A stretch of 64,000 nt of DNA from Gelidibacter salicanalis (GCF_007997285.1 NZ_VORX01000005.1:1-64000), one strand, 5' to 3'. Counted from the first letter of the stretch, positions 46,261 through 55,696 are shown. Program-made: numbers and translations. Notes: a model not told the origin generated them from the sequence alone.

Positions 46261-46521
46261 ATGCTTAGGTCGCTTCACTTGGATTTTAATATACTGGAAG
46301 GTGAAAATTTAAAGGTATTTGAGGTCCTTGCGTTAAGCAGCAATGCACTTCTTTTGGAATTCGATTCAGGTTTTATAAGCTTACCGCTAAACGTACAAAG
46401 CGATGTTGATCATCTTTCGCTGGGCACCCTTGCTAGTTGCATAAATAATTTGGTAAAAGTAAATGAGTTTATTATTTCTAAAGCCGCATTTGATCATGAA
46501 TTGATTTCAAATTGCGTTTAA
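46261..46521 (+). CDS. Hypothetical ORF (86 aa), doubtful
   Basis: ATG-started frame, ending NCV. Mixed composition (Leu, Ser, Asn), no membrane segment, no domain I recognise. A purine-rich AGGGAGGCG lies 12 bases upstream, but Bacteroidetes rarely use such sites. The position between MITE and tRNA in decaying DNA makes it uncertain; it may be a remnant. Confidence 0.25.
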   Translation: MLRSLHLDFNILEGENLKVFEVLALSSNALLLEFDSGFISLPLNVQSDVDHLSLGTLASCINNLVKVNEFIISKAAFDHELISNCV

Positions 46522-46840
46522 TCTCTCTAAATTGATCACATTATTGATCGAAAACGATAATTTTAAAGCCATTTTTGCAGAGTAGGTTATCACATTTCCT
46601 AATAACGTAACTAATAATTGCGACAACACGAGTTTAAGGGACCTGCTTTTAGTCTGAGCAGTAGAAGATTAGCCAGGTAACTATAATCTCCTGAACTCCT
46701 ATTCGTTTGATTAGAATGATTTTTATGAAAAAAAGTTTTTAAATTCGAAAAAAGCTCATATATTTGCAGTCCTAAAATGATACAGTCGGCATTATGAACC
46801 GAAAGTTAAAAGCTAAGCGCATCATTTTTTGATTACACAT
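46522..46840. other. Intergenic region and leader of tRNA-fMet
   Basis: About 320 bases. Apart from the -7 element for the tRNA I see no gene or repeat. Confidence 0.5.
46759..46766 (+). promoter_or_regulatory. -7 element (TATATTTG) of tRNA-fMet
   Basis: Exact TAnnTTTG match followed by CAGTCC, 74 bases before the mature tRNA 5' end. The -33 region (TTTTTAAATTC) is weak. Position and match make it the probable tRNA promoter. Confidence 0.6.
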
Positions 46841-46913
<73 letters not shown>

Positions 46914-46916
46914 CTA

Positions 46917-46958
46917 GCAAAGACAAGGCTTCACAGAAATGTGGAGCCTTTCTTGTTT
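46917..46958 (+). terminator. Terminator after tRNA-fMet
   Basis: AAGGCTTCACA pairs with TGTGGAGCCTT around GAAA, followed by TCTTGTTTCT. Confidence 0.75.
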
Positions 46959-46964
46959 CTAATG

Positions 46965-47042
46965 GGTACAGAATAGGTACAGAATAATTAGATTTTCAAA
47001 TGGTAATTTTGGATCAGGAACAATTGGGATCAAGAACAATTG
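46965..47042 (+). repeat. Two short tandem direct repeats between tRNA and IS
   Basis: GGTACAGAATA occurs twice in tandem (46965-46975 and 46976-46986). A 16-bp unit, GGATCAGGAACAATTG then GGATCAAGAACAATTG, occurs at 47011 and 47027; the second is the left end of the IS. Such repeats at a tRNA 3' end may be scars of earlier integration. Confidence 0.7.
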
Positions 47043-47048
47043 TTGTGT

Positions 47049-48041
47049 TTATGCATAAATTGTGATTAATCTATAGAGGAAGAATTCTACATTTTTGACA
47101 CCTCTAAACTGTGCCCTAAATGCTTTTATTTTTGCATTGAATGATTCTGCTGACGCATTAGTACTTCTGTTTGTAAAATAGTTTAGGATCGATCTGTAAT
47201 TGAGTGTTATGGTGTTTGCTATGGTGTTGAACGCTCTAAAACCAGTGTTTTCTGCATTTTTGTACCATTGTGCCAGTCTGGTATATGCTACCTCTATTGT
47301 TTTGGCCGTGTTGAATATATTTCTGAGTCCTTGCGTCAGATCAAATGCAATCTTTAAATCTGGATATTGATCGAATAATATTTTGCTTCTGCTGTATTGA
47401 TTCTCCGTCCAATTCGAGGGGTCCTTGTAGAGCAGGTATCTACTTCTTGCCAATAGTTGTTTTCTTGAGTCACCGTTGCTGAATTCTTGGGGAACGTATG
47501 TTTTATTTCCTGATCTTGCTTGTTTTATCTGTTCATTCTCTAAATCTATGGCGTCCCATCTGTGCTTGATCCTGATGTCCTGAAGAGCTTCCAACGCAAG
47601 TTTTTGTACATGGAACCTGTCAGTTACTTGTATTGCTTTTGGGAAGCATTTTTTGGCAATGGTTTTCATGGAATTAGCCATATCTAGAGTGATTTCCCTG
47701 ACCTTAGCTCTTTTCTTGGCCGATATCTTAAGTAGTTGTTCTACAATAGGCTCCACTTTGGTTCCTGAAAATATGGCCACTAGAGCTCCTTTCTTCCCTT
47801 TTGCCTTCTTGTTTGTTATTATAGTATAGAGTTCTCCCTTGGATAATGCTGTTTCGTCAATGGATAAATAGGATCCAATATTCTGAGGAAAAACAAGCCA
47901 TTGTTTAGCATGTTTCTTTTGCTCCCAGCTTTTGAAATCGCTTAGGTAGTCTTTATATTGGCGTTGTAGTCTTTTGCCATTGACACCATAAAAAGCTCCT
48001 ATGGTATGGCAATCGGAAGCCTTAGTATCGACTAATCTCTT
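47049..48041 (-). CDS. ISAon1-type transposase, DDE domain
   Basis: Open frame of 330 codons without an ATG or GTG before residue 88, so it is probably read by a +1 shift from the upstream frame that it overlaps. The DDE triad is intact: SIDETALSKG (first Asp), REITLDMANSM (second Asp), NASAESFNAKIKAF (Glu). HVQKLALEALQDIRIKHRW and TQGLRNIFNTAKT are typical for the family. It starts KASDCHTIGAFYGVNGK-like after the overlap. Likely functional. Confidence 0.82.
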   Translation of the reverse strand, partial: KRLVDTKASDCHTIGAFYGVNGKRLQRQYKDYLSDFKSWEQKKHAKQWLVFPQNIGSYLSIDETALSKGELYTIITNKKAKGKKGALVAIFSGTKVEPIVEQLLKISAKKRAKVREITLDMANSMKTIAKKCFPKAIQVTDRFHVQKLALEALQDIRIKHRWDAIDLENEQIKQARSGNKTYVPQEFSNGDSRKQLLARSRYLLYKDPSNWTENQYSRSKILFDQYPDLKIAFDLTQGLRNIFNTAKTIEVAYTRLAQWYKNAENTGFRAFNTIANTITLNYRSILNYFTNRSTNASAESFNAKIKAFRAQFRGVKNVEFFLYRLITIYA

Positions 48042-48375
48042 TTAAAAAAGCAGCGAACTCGGTGGTCATCCGTGTTCCCTGTGCTACCAAGTTCCAATCT
48101 CTCTGGACAACTTCCTTCGAAGTTCTGTCCAACCACCTGCGCCGTTTTACGTGAAGATAGACCGTATTTCCTCGCAACGGAAAATCTTGGATAGTTACTT
48201 CCTTATGAAAACCGTGGGCTATTAATATTCGTGTGGTTTCTTCCTTTGGAGGTGTATTTTGCTCTTCAAAATAAAGATGCATTACTTCGCCATTCCTGGT
48301 GTTTTTTACTAACTCGAAATGGTTGATTAAAAATTCAGGAAGGATGAGTTTCAGTAGGTCCAGATAATTTTCCAA
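48022..48375 (-). CDS. ISAon1 family transposase N-terminal region protein
   Basis: 117 aa, ATG at 48375. LLKLILPEFLINHFELVKN at the start and LYFEEQNTPPKEET, HGFHKEVTIQDFPLRGNTVYLHVKRRRW later match the short first ORF of this IS type, presumably DNA-end binding. The last 20 bases overlap the transposase frame. Confidence 0.85.
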   Translation of the reverse strand: MENYLDLLKLILPEFLINHFELVKNTRNGEVMHLYFEEQNTPPKEETTRILIAHGFHKEVTIQDFPLRGNTVYLHVKRRRWLDRTSKEVVQRDWNLVAQGTRMTTEFAAFLKEISRY

Positions 48376-48498
48376 GGTCGGTATTTTTTTTGCAAAAATC
48401 AGAATTCTATTTCAATTCACACACAACTTTTGAGATTGATCCGTTTTTCTGGTTTCTGAACCTATGTATTTTTGAATCACTTTGAGCGATTGAAATTT

Positions 48499-48693
48499 TT
48501 AAAAGGATGTGTTTACATTTTTAACCGTAAATATTACACCCAAAATTAGAAAAGTAAGGAATACGGCATAGAGCGCATAAAATGTGGAGTGAATTGACCT
48601 TAGCGCCAATCCTAAAGCCAAAAACATATGCAAGCAAGCTATGACCACAATCCCTAACGTTCCGATACTGTAAAATGGATGAAACTTTTTCAT
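48499..48693 (-). CDS. Small membrane protein (64 aa)
   Basis: Two membrane segments (about 9-30 and 37-56) with short charged ends (MKKFHPFYSIGT, VKNVNTSF). I recall no named family; similar short proteins occur in flavobacteria. Monocistronic, next to the IS. Confidence 0.5.
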   Translation of the reverse strand: MKKFHPFYSIGTLGIVVIACLHMFLALGLALRSIHSTFYALYAVFLTFLILGVIFTVKNVNTSF

Positions 48694-49081
48694 TTCAAAA
48701 AATATGAAGTGTTACTGTTATTCGTGCCTGTTCATCGACTAAAGGTCTATACTATATTTGTTTATAGAATGAGAAGATGTTGGTAAACGTGTCTAATTTA
48801 ACAAATTTAAATGACATTGACACTCTGCACTAATTTTATTTAGCATTTTTTAAATTATGAAAACACCTTCAATACGAAACATCCTTTAATGAATTTTGGA
48901 AGGTCATTGGCTAACACACTGCATGAGTTTTTAGTGTTTGCTAGGTTCTTTATAGAGATGCTTGCACATGATGCCATACTGAAATGAAGGCACTGATCTT
49001 AACACTTAAATAAAATTTTAATTGGGTTCGGAATTCTATTGTAAGTTCCTGACAAGGCAATCATCCATCTCTAAAAGAGTA
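48694..49081. other. Intergenic region, nothing recognised
   Basis: 388 AT-rich bases between a small membrane protein gene and the secreted protein gene. No ORF, RNA fold or repeat seen. Confidence 0.5.
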
Positions 49082-49795
49082 TTAGTATTTTTCGCTAAAA
49101 TCACAACCACCATCTATCACAATGGTTGTACTGAAGGGTTTATAGTTTAATAAGCGCTCCTTGTATTCCATTTGGCCCCGGTGATCAATCAGATACTTTT
49201 CTCGAAAAATTCCGTTGGGCAAATGGCTTTCTTTTTTCCATTCTTCATAGGCTATCGAAAATTCGAACACAGGTAAATGGAACTCAGTGTCATTCTCGAT
49301 AATTAAGTAAAGTGTTGCTATATGCCTTTTTTTAATCCTATTTGGTCTTAATAGGGACTCTAATTTATAGGTCTTTAAAGACGCCCCATGGATAACAGTA
49401 TCCGGCAATTTAAAAAAACTGTAATTCTTCGTTTTATATTTAAACCGATTTTCATATACCCTGACCGATTCGCACCCAATCCTGATGGATTCCGCTTTAT
49501 AAAAATCTGATTTCATCATGGTAACATTAGAATAGAAACCCTTTTCGTCCTTGAAAATCATTTTGTAGGTTGAACTATCTACTTCCGTTATGACTGCCGT
49601 GTAACTGTTTTTCAGAGAATTTGTCAGATAGTACTTCTTTGTAATACTATCTTTTTCTCTACATGGGCAGTGTTTAGTTTTCATACTGTCTTTATACCAC
49701 GTCTTTTCATATTCTAACATGTAATCAAATTCATAGCGTTTCTGCGAAAAAGAAGACGTGTTAATTAAAACCATTGCAAAAAGCGAAAGTTTCAT
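49082..49795 (-). CDS. Secreted hypothetical protein
   Basis: 237 aa from ATG 49795, where a signal peptide (LSLFAMVLINTSSFSQ) begins; the 16 codons upstream are not needed. The mature part is rich in Lys, Tyr and beta-strand-like segments (RYEFDYMLEYEKTW, YTAVITEVDSSTYKMIFKD, FSIAYEEWKKES) with a CPC pair near 42-44 and further Cys near residues 110 and 233. It resembles the general look of GLPGLI-type flavobacterial secreted proteins, but I do not assign it. Confidence 0.65.
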   Translation of the reverse strand: MKLSLFAMVLINTSSFSQKRYEFDYMLEYEKTWYKDSMKTKHCPCREKDSITKKYYLTNSLKNSYTAVITEVDSSTYKMIFKDEKGFYSNVTMMKSDFYKAESIRIGCESVRVYENRFKYKTKNYSFFKLPDTVIHGASLKTYKLESLLRPNRIKKRHIATLYLIIENDTEFHLPVFEFSIAYEEWKKESHLPNGIFREKYLIDHRGQMEYKERLLNYKPFSTTIVIDGGCDFSEKY

Positions 49796-50176
49796 GATAT
49801 TTTTAATCAGCAACTTGTGTAGAATTGGTGTGTCTATAAACATAGTATTAAGTTAGCACACATCAGAAAAAGGTTCCTTAAAATCAGGAACATTATATGC
49901 TATTATTACAGCATCACTAATGGAATGTGTCGTGATTCGTTCTTATTTCTTGTATCCAATACATCAAATATTAGTTTACAAGGAGTGTCATGTGTTTAAA
50001 CCGCATCTTTTTCGTTTAATTTTCCATTGGAAGGCTTAACGTTACCTTTTGAGATGGTCAAGATTGTTAATATTTAACTCCTTTTCGGGGATACGAGTCC
50101 ATCTGCTACTGTAGCTGGTTTGACCTCAGGAATGCGATGGATCTTGGTGGATATTTATATTATACATAAAAGTGAT
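49796..50176. other. Intergenic region, nothing recognised
   Basis: 381 bases between two minus-strand genes; must hold the promoter of the 49795 gene. No clear promoter or structure. Confidence 0.45.
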
Positions 50177-51292
50177 TTATCCTTTAATTAATTTCTTGAT
50201 AATATAGGAGTTGTCTTTTAAATTAATTTTAACAAAATAGAGCCCTTTATTAAGTGCTGAAACATTTATTCTATCGTTGTATCCGCGATAAATCAGTGCA
50301 GATTTGGTATCAAAAATTTCGATGGAGGTAAATTCAATACCATCAATAAAAAACACGTCTTTAACCGGATTTGGATAAAATCCAACGAAGTTAACGTCAG
50401 GTTCTATAATTGACAAGGCCTCATCATTTGTTGAAAATGACACTAATTTTCCCTTTACGGAGATGGGTCCAATCTTAAAAGATTCAGAGGTCATAAAATA
50501 CCTGTTAGCATCAATATGCGTTATAGCTTCCGCTTGTTCAAAGCCTAAACTGGTAAGTAATGTTTGCGTGTTAGTACCTGAATAAACATCATTTTCTGTA
50601 AAATTTTCACTAACCCAAATAAATGGTTGTAAAACCGAAGTATATCCTATAGAATATATCTTTCCTGTTGAAGGATTGTAGGTGGCCCCAGTAATCAACC
50701 CTCCGCTGTTTAAAGTTTGTGGTAAGGGGGAGACGGTATATGTGCCGGTGCTTTTAGGGATGGTGTAAGCTTTGGTTATGCCATTAATCCAGTTTTTAGT
50801 AAATAAAATTAAATTTTCAGAGTCGTATGAAATTAAAGCTTCCGCATCCCATTCGGTATTATTGAGATGAGCTGTAAAATCTTCTTGATCGGAATAGCTA
50901 AAATTAATGATTTCTGCTGTTACCTCGGTGGCGTTTAAATAGTCACTCTTTTTTATTGTATAGATTTTTAAATCGGTTCTAGCTCCACTGTTATTGCCTA
51001 TATCGCCAATAAAGATGGATTGGTCATCTTGTGCTATATCTTCCCAATCTACATTGGTGGCGTTCGTAACCGTGACTGTTCTTGTGACTGTTCCGGAAAT
51101 TGTATCTAATTCATAAAGTTTATTTTCATTACCCGAGTCATTATGTATAATGAGTTTGTCATTAAAAAATAGAGCTCCGGATGATTCATTCAATACTAAT
51201 GGGAGATCAAACTTTTTTTCAACGTTCACTATTTGGGCGACGCCATGGAATGTACATAATATAAATGCAGTGATTATAATTAGCTTTTTCAT
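50177..51292 (-). CDS. Secreted protein with T9SS type A C-terminal sorting domain
   Basis: 371 aa. Signal peptide KKLIIITAFILCTFHGVAQ. The body has beta-propeller-like repeats (NESSGALFFNDKLIIHNDSGNENKLYELD, DWEDIAQDDQSIFIGDIGNNSGAR-type), similar to SdiA-regulated-like surface proteins. The last 75 residues are a type A sorting domain: FVGFYPNPVKDVFFI, IEIFDTKSALIY, VSALNKGLYFVKI and a basic end (IIKKLIKG). It should be exported by the T9SS and processed by PorU. The target is unknown. Confidence 0.82.
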   Translation of the reverse strand: MKKLIIITAFILCTFHGVAQIVNVEKKFDLPLVLNESSGALFFNDKLIIHNDSGNENKLYELDTISGTVTRTVTVTNATNVDWEDIAQDDQSIFIGDIGNNSGARTDLKIYTIKKSDYLNATEVTAEIINFSYSDQEDFTAHLNNTEWDAEALISYDSENLILFTKNWINGITKAYTIPKSTGTYTVSPLPQTLNSGGLITGATYNPSTGKIYSIGYTSVLQPFIWVSENFTENDVYSGTNTQTLLTSLGFEQAEAITHIDANRYFMTSESFKIGPISVKGKLVSFSTNDEALSIIEPDVNFVGFYPNPVKDVFFIDGIEFTSIEIFDTKSALIYRGYNDRINVSALNKGLYFVKINLKDNSYIIKKLIKG

Positions 51293-52322
51293 TCAGGTTT
51301 ATAATTAAGATAGATTTGGTTTGTAAATAGGCTGGAAGCAATATAATAGGTTTATTTGAGTTGGATTATCTCTATCTCAATTTTTTTGAGATAGTACCGA
51401 TTAATTATCCTGAATTGTGGCTAGGGTTAAAACTATATTTTCCCAAGTAATTTACCCGTCTGTAACGCCGTTCAATTTACCTGTATAATTTTTGTCCTTT
51501 TTGACGGTCATTTTGCAGGTTCTTAACAGATAGAAACTGATCCAGATAAAATTCGATTTTTTAGAATTTATGTTGCCTGCTGGAGAGTAGACTTTGCAAA
51601 CACACACACACACACAAGTTTTTGTGCTTTTAATCAACTTTTAATTCTATTTATACACCCAGAGCATTGCAATTCGTGAGATACAGGGTCATTTTTTCCG
51701 GCTTTATCATCTGATTGTTTTTTGCTTGTCCAAGTACACTCCGCTCCCAATAATTATCACGATTCCAGGTAGGCGAGCATAAGCGATCGCTTATTTATTT
51801 TGTTGTACACAGTGTTTTTTTGTTCTATTTATTAGTTTAGATTCACAATTATAAAATTCAAGAGTTCAAATGCTCTGATTCCAATTAACCTCCAGTAAGT
51901 GTTTTGCTTTTAGTCCGCTTGAACATTCTGTTTTTCAATTGTATCCCCGATTTTGATTATTTCGGTTCTGTTTCACGTTCAACAAATTGTTTGTATTGAG
52001 ATTTAAGGATATATATTCAGAATTCAGTTTTAGTTTGTGTCTCATACCAGAGATAGAGAACTTTTTAGAAACAATTTTTCCATTTAATAGAACATTTTTA
52101 AATCAAAACACGGATTTTAAAAACTCAATTTTATGATTTGCAGTATTAAATTCAGCGTATTTCAATTCGGTATAGTTATATGCATGTTTATATATAAGGA
52201 TAGTTGGCTGGTTACCTAACTAACTTAGTGAAAATGAGTCCAACCTGAGGTAAATCCGCAGGATTTTCCAAGTAGTCTAGAACAAAGTCATTACTTTAAC
52301 ATGTTCTTGAATGCAATTTTAT
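51293..52322. other. 1-kb gene-poor region
   Basis: No convincing ORF on either strand. It contains a (CA)8 microsatellite at 51601-51616 and a 16-bp perfect palindrome at 51779-51794. Stop codons in all frames and the AT-richness suggest decayed or non-coding DNA. Confidence 0.6.
51779..51794. repeat. 16-bp perfect palindrome
   Basis: ATAAGCGATCGCTTAT, with GCGATCGC at the centre, in an otherwise AT-rich spacer. It could be an operator or a remnant; no gene is adjacent. Confidence 0.6.
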
Positions 52323-52759
52323 TCAACTGTTAATTTTTTGATACTTTAGAGCACACCCTTCAATGCATGCTGACCAGAAAATTATTAAATCAGAATTTTC
52401 AATACGAAAGCCATATTCCGAATTGTTATTGAGTTCACATTCTTCATTTGATTCTAAACTATTGTCCTTTAATAAGATTTTAGGGGAATAATTAATTGTA
52501 CCCGTAATATTTTGTCCGGTCGTTGTAGATAAACCACATAATGGTCTATTTAAAGTGAAAGAACCATTATGAAAAAACTCAATGGTTTTAGTACTAATTA
52601 TACTTTCATAGACACCGTTTACATACCCAGGATCTTGCAATATTTCTACAAGCTTCCATTTGCCAATTAATTCGGGGTCTACTCTTACGTATTATCATTC
52701 TCCTTCGAACATGATAATATAATTCCCGACAAGACTATTGCAACAAGCATTGTTTTCAT
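52323..52759 (-). pseudogene. Frameshifted lipocalin-like lipoprotein
   Basis: An ATG at 52759 begins a lipoprotein signal (MLVAIVLSGIILSCSKEND) that runs into TAA. One base out of frame the reading continues VDPELIGKWKLVEILQDPGYV and the rest of a lipocalin-like domain with Cys residues to a stop at 52323. One lost base (or two gained) near 52694 separates signal from mature part. The joined product, about 145 aa, would match common flavobacterial lipocalin-like lipoproteins. Confidence 0.8.
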
Positions 52760-53153
52760 AAGAAGATAATTTGGTTATTTTTTATGGCCTTTAATTATAT
52801 ACTAAGGTTTCTTCAATGGCAATAAACTTTAAATTCAAGAGCTGTGGCGTAGAACTTTACGGACAATTGCAACCAGATTCTTCCCTTTAGAACATCCGTT
52901 CCTTAGACTAATGCGATAATGTGTGTGCGAGAAGATACCATTACTTATATCCATAGTTCCTGTTGCACAACTCTGTTGATAAAGTTAAAAGAATATTGCG
53001 ATATCAGTTAATAATTTTATAATTTGTTGATATGTAAGGCAAAAAGAAATATCAAGAAAAGTTGAGTTGAGATAACTATTTTACGAATAGGGCATAGTTA
53101 AGAACTGTTGGACTATTAATTTTAAGATTCATAAATCAATAAGCATTAAAGTT
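52760..53153. other. Intergenic region, nothing recognised
   Basis: 394 bases separating the divergent broken lipoprotein and the CsbD-like gene. No perfect -7 box noted; no RNA or repeat. Confidence 0.45.
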
Positions 53154-53531
53154 ATGAGTACAACACCTGACCATAAAAATGATAAGCGCAATCAGCCTCA
53201 GCAAAATTCTGAACGCGACTCAAAAGATTCCAGCGCCAATGTATCTCAAAAAGGACAGCGGACTGAAGGGGCCAATGACGACCAATCCTTAAACTTCAAC
53301 CATGCATCTCTGCGCGATGTTGAACTGCGATGGCAAGAAATAGAAAGTAGCTATAGAAACTATTACCCGAATCTGACGGATGAAGACCTAGAGTACCATG
53401 AAGGGACGTTTGATACGGTTATGGCCCGCATTGCCAAGCGCACCAATAAAAGTGTACAAGAAGTCAACGACGAAATTTGGGAGTGGGATTCGGATTATTT
53501 CGACCCTAATGAGGCCTCAAATCGCTCATAA
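53154..53531 (+). CDS. CsbD-like stress protein with extended N-terminus
   Basis: 125 aa. The first 45 residues are hydrophilic and low in complexity (Lys, Gln, Ser, Asn). The C-terminal part has ELRWQEIESSYRNYYPNLTDEDLEYHEGTFDTVMARIAKRTNKS-like sequence, which follows the CsbD pattern W-x-EI-x-K... LTDDDL-x-Y-x-EG. CsbD proteins are small general stress proteins of unknown action. It is followed by the broken lipoprotein at 53557. Confidence 0.6.
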   Translation: MSTTPDHKNDKRNQPQQNSERDSKDSSANVSQKGQRTEGANDDQSLNFNHASLRDVELRWQEIESSYRNYYPNLTDEDLEYHEGTFDTVMARIAKRTNKSVQEVNDEIWEWDSDYFDPNEASNRS

Positions 53532-53556
53532 ACTCACCTCAATTAATGAGAATTAT

Positions 53557-53969
53557 ATGAAAAAATCCCAAAAAATTTCAACCTAACTTTTTATTAGTCT
53601 GCTGTTAAGCTGTGGCAATGAAAAGAAAACAAATTCGGCTTACCTTGATGAAGCTCCCGCAAGCGCTCCCATTACTAAGACTATCCCTATGCCAAAGACA
53701 GTGTGGATAACACTGGCAATGTGGTAGATGCTGTAGACAATGACCTGCGTACGAGCAAAATGTTCGCAAATCTCAATTATACTGATGAGCAAATTGATCA
53801 ATATAGAATCATTGCCCGTGAGAAACGAGAAAATTGGAAGGCCACTAATGCCAACGCCAAAATGTATGCCCAAGAATGGTTGCGCCAAGAGGCCAAAAAC
53901 ATGAAATCACTTCTCAAACCAGCACAATTCGAATTGTATCAGCAATGGCGGAAAGATAATCCATTATAG
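53557..53969 (+). pseudogene. Frameshifted small lipoprotein
   Basis: ATG 53557 reads MKKSQKIST then stops. In the next frame FISLLLSCGNEKKTNSAYLDE supplies the lipobox and mature start. After about 53690 the third frame continues AKDSVDNTGNVVDAVDNDL, then YTDEQIDQYRIIAREKRENW, to a stop at 53969. Two indels break an otherwise coherent lipoprotein of about 135 aa. It follows the CsbD-like gene and precedes a terminator. Confidence 0.75.
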
Positions 53970-54025
53970 GACTAAAACTTTAGGAAAGCATATGATTTCT
54001 TAAAACCGTAAATTACTCAATAACT

Positions 54026-54053
54026 AACCCTATCCTATTGATGGGGTTTCTTT
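54026..54053 (+). terminator. Terminator after the broken lipoprotein
   Basis: AACCCTATC pairs with GATGGGGTT (one G-U) around CTATT and runs into TCTTTAT. Confidence 0.65.
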
Positions 54054-54226
54054 ATAAGGCAGATACTCCGTAAGGTTTTTGATAGTGTCAGTCCATCTGA
54101 ATAGTTCCATTTTTCTCATTCCTAAAGCTATCGAGTGTTGATGCACAACAACAGAATATGATTGTCGGATATCAAATTTTTAGGTGAACTAGATATTGTG
54201 TTATTATTTTTTTATAACTTACTTAC

Positions 54227-55696
54227 ATGGAATTAAAAATTCAGCGTAAACAATTAAAATTTGTTCCCGATTCTAAACGCGTGGTGACACGGTTCTTTAA
54301 CAATGGCGATGACCGGACACGGCAATTAATACTAAGGATTCAAGAGTTTTCAGACGCTAAAGTTGCTGATGAGCTTGCCAAAACCTTAAAGGAATTTAAG
54401 GGACGACATCGCAACTTAAAAAAAATATTTAAGACACATTGCGGGCATTTTGAAGGCTTAATCAACAACATGGGGATTGCTTTTGAGGAACTTTCTGAAG
54501 ACCGTAAAATGCTCATCGGTTCTTACTGCACCATGGAATATTCAGTAGAATCGACTGCGCTTTTTAATCCGTCAATGATTGAAGATTTTAACCAATCGTT
54601 CTTAAAGAAGGGAGAAAAGCGGGTCATCATTTCCTTTCGAGCTACCGGAGAAGGTCATCTTTCCTCCATCGTATTTAGAAAAGCTATTTTAGATAAAGAC
54701 AATAATCTATACGTGATTAAGGTTAGAAATCATATAGACCTACCGGAAATTGGCTACAAGATGTCTTATGATAAAGAACGATTTGTCAATAAGATGCAGG
54801 AAATTCATATTCCTGAGCACTATATTGCTGAGATTATGGATCCGCTGCCCGATCGGTTTGAATATTATGATCTCAAAGATGCTGTGAATAAGCTTTTGAA
54901 AGATAACCATATGGAGGCTTCCAAAACCCTGGCCCTGCAAGAAATGACTTGGTTGGTGGACTCCTATTATGATTTAAAGTTTCACGAACAAAGTGATATT
55001 AGTGAACGCGTGATATTTCCTAACTCTCCCTCTGAGAGTAGGGGTATAGAAGATGCACGATTTGTAAGGTTTCAAGAGGATACTGGTGAGGAAACCATTT
55101 ATGCCACTTATACGGCCTATAATGGCCATACCATTATTCCCAAATTACTCAGTACCCACGATTTTTTAAACTTTCGCATTATGCCAATTCATGGGAATGC
55201 CGCGCAGAACAAAAATTTCGCCTTGTTCCCACGTAAAATTAATGGGAAATACGCCATGCTTGCGCGTATAGACGGGTATAACAATTATATCATGTTTTCT
55301 GACCGCATCACCTTGTGGAATGATCCCATAAAATTACAGGAGCCAAAATTTGCTTGGGATTTGACCCAGATAGGGAATTGCGGATCTCCAATTTATACAG
55401 ACGAGGGTTGGCTTATTTTAACCCACGGCGTAGGTCCAATGCGACGGTATTGTATTGGTGCCTCACTTTTAGATTTGAACGATCCTACCCGAGTAATTGG
55501 ACGGTTAAGGGAGCCCTTGATTTCGCCTAGCGAAGAAGAGCGCGAAGGTTACGTGCCCAACGTGGTCTATTCCTGCGGCGGGCTCATCCATAATGACCAT
55601 TTAATCATTCCATATGCGGTTTCTGACTATTCATCTTCCTATGCTACCGTAAAATTGTCCGAGTTGTTAGAAGCCCTAAAAACTTCGCTAGATTAA
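54227..55696 (+). CDS. Glycoside hydrolase family 130-like protein (mannoside phosphorylase/mannosidase)
   Basis: 489 aa. The C-terminal 330 residues fit GH130: five-bladed propeller segments such as ESRGIEDARFVRF, YATYTAYNG, KNFALFPRKINGKYAMLARIDG, WDLTQIGNCGSPI, GWLILTHGVGPMRRY and YVPNVVYSCGGLI. The N-terminal 150 residues form an extra, charged domain. GH130 enzymes act on beta-mannosides (phosphorolysis or hydrolysis of beta-1,2- or beta-1,4-linked mannose). The end overlaps the end of the convergent glycosyltransferase by 9 bases. A role in mannan turnover or synthesis is inferred. Confidence 0.8.
   Translation: MELKIQRKQLKFVPDSKRVVTRFFNNGDDRTRQLILRIQEFSDAKVADELAKTLKEFKGRHRNLKKIFKTHCGHFEGLINNMGIAFEELSEDRKMLIGSYCTMEYSVESTALFNPSMIEDFNQSFLKKGEKRVIISFRATGEGHLSSIVFRKAILDKDNNLYVIKVRNHIDLPEIGYKMSYDKERFVNKMQEIHIPEHYIAEIMDPLPDRFEYYDLKDAVNKLLKDNHMEASKTLALQEMTWLVDSYYDLKFHEQSDISERVIFPNSPSESRGIEDARFVRFQEDTGEETIYATYTAYNGHTIIPKLLSTHDFLNFRIMPIHGNAAQNKNFALFPRKINGKYAMLARIDGYNNYIMFSDRITLWNDPIKLQEPKFAWDLTQIGNCGSPIYTDEGWLILTHGVGPMRRYCIGASLLDLNDPTRVIGRLREPLISPSEEEREGYVPNVVYSCGGLIHNDHLIIPYAVSDYSSSYATVKLSELLEALKTSLD

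Larger units (their letters stand above)
47027..48442 (-). mobile_element. Insertion sequence, ISL3/ISAon1-like, about 1.4 kb
   Basis: Imperfect inverted ends: GGATCAA...CAA..GTTGTGT at 47027-47048 and its complement at 48421-48442 (17 of 22 positions). Between them lie two transposase frames: an N-terminal protein (48022-48375) and the DDE part (47049-48041). The transposase stop codon is at the first base inside the left inverted repeat, leaving no spare DNA, as expected for a complete element. I could not find a clear target-site duplication, so the precise ends are tentative. Confidence 0.8.

Noticed and set aside
47018-48452. Target-site duplication around the IS
   Set aside because: I compared the bases outside both inverted ends and found no convincing 8-bp match, so none is claimed.
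51452-51637. Small ORF with a CVCVCVC stretch
   Set aside because: It translates a (CA)8 microsatellite; no promoter and no protein-like composition otherwise.
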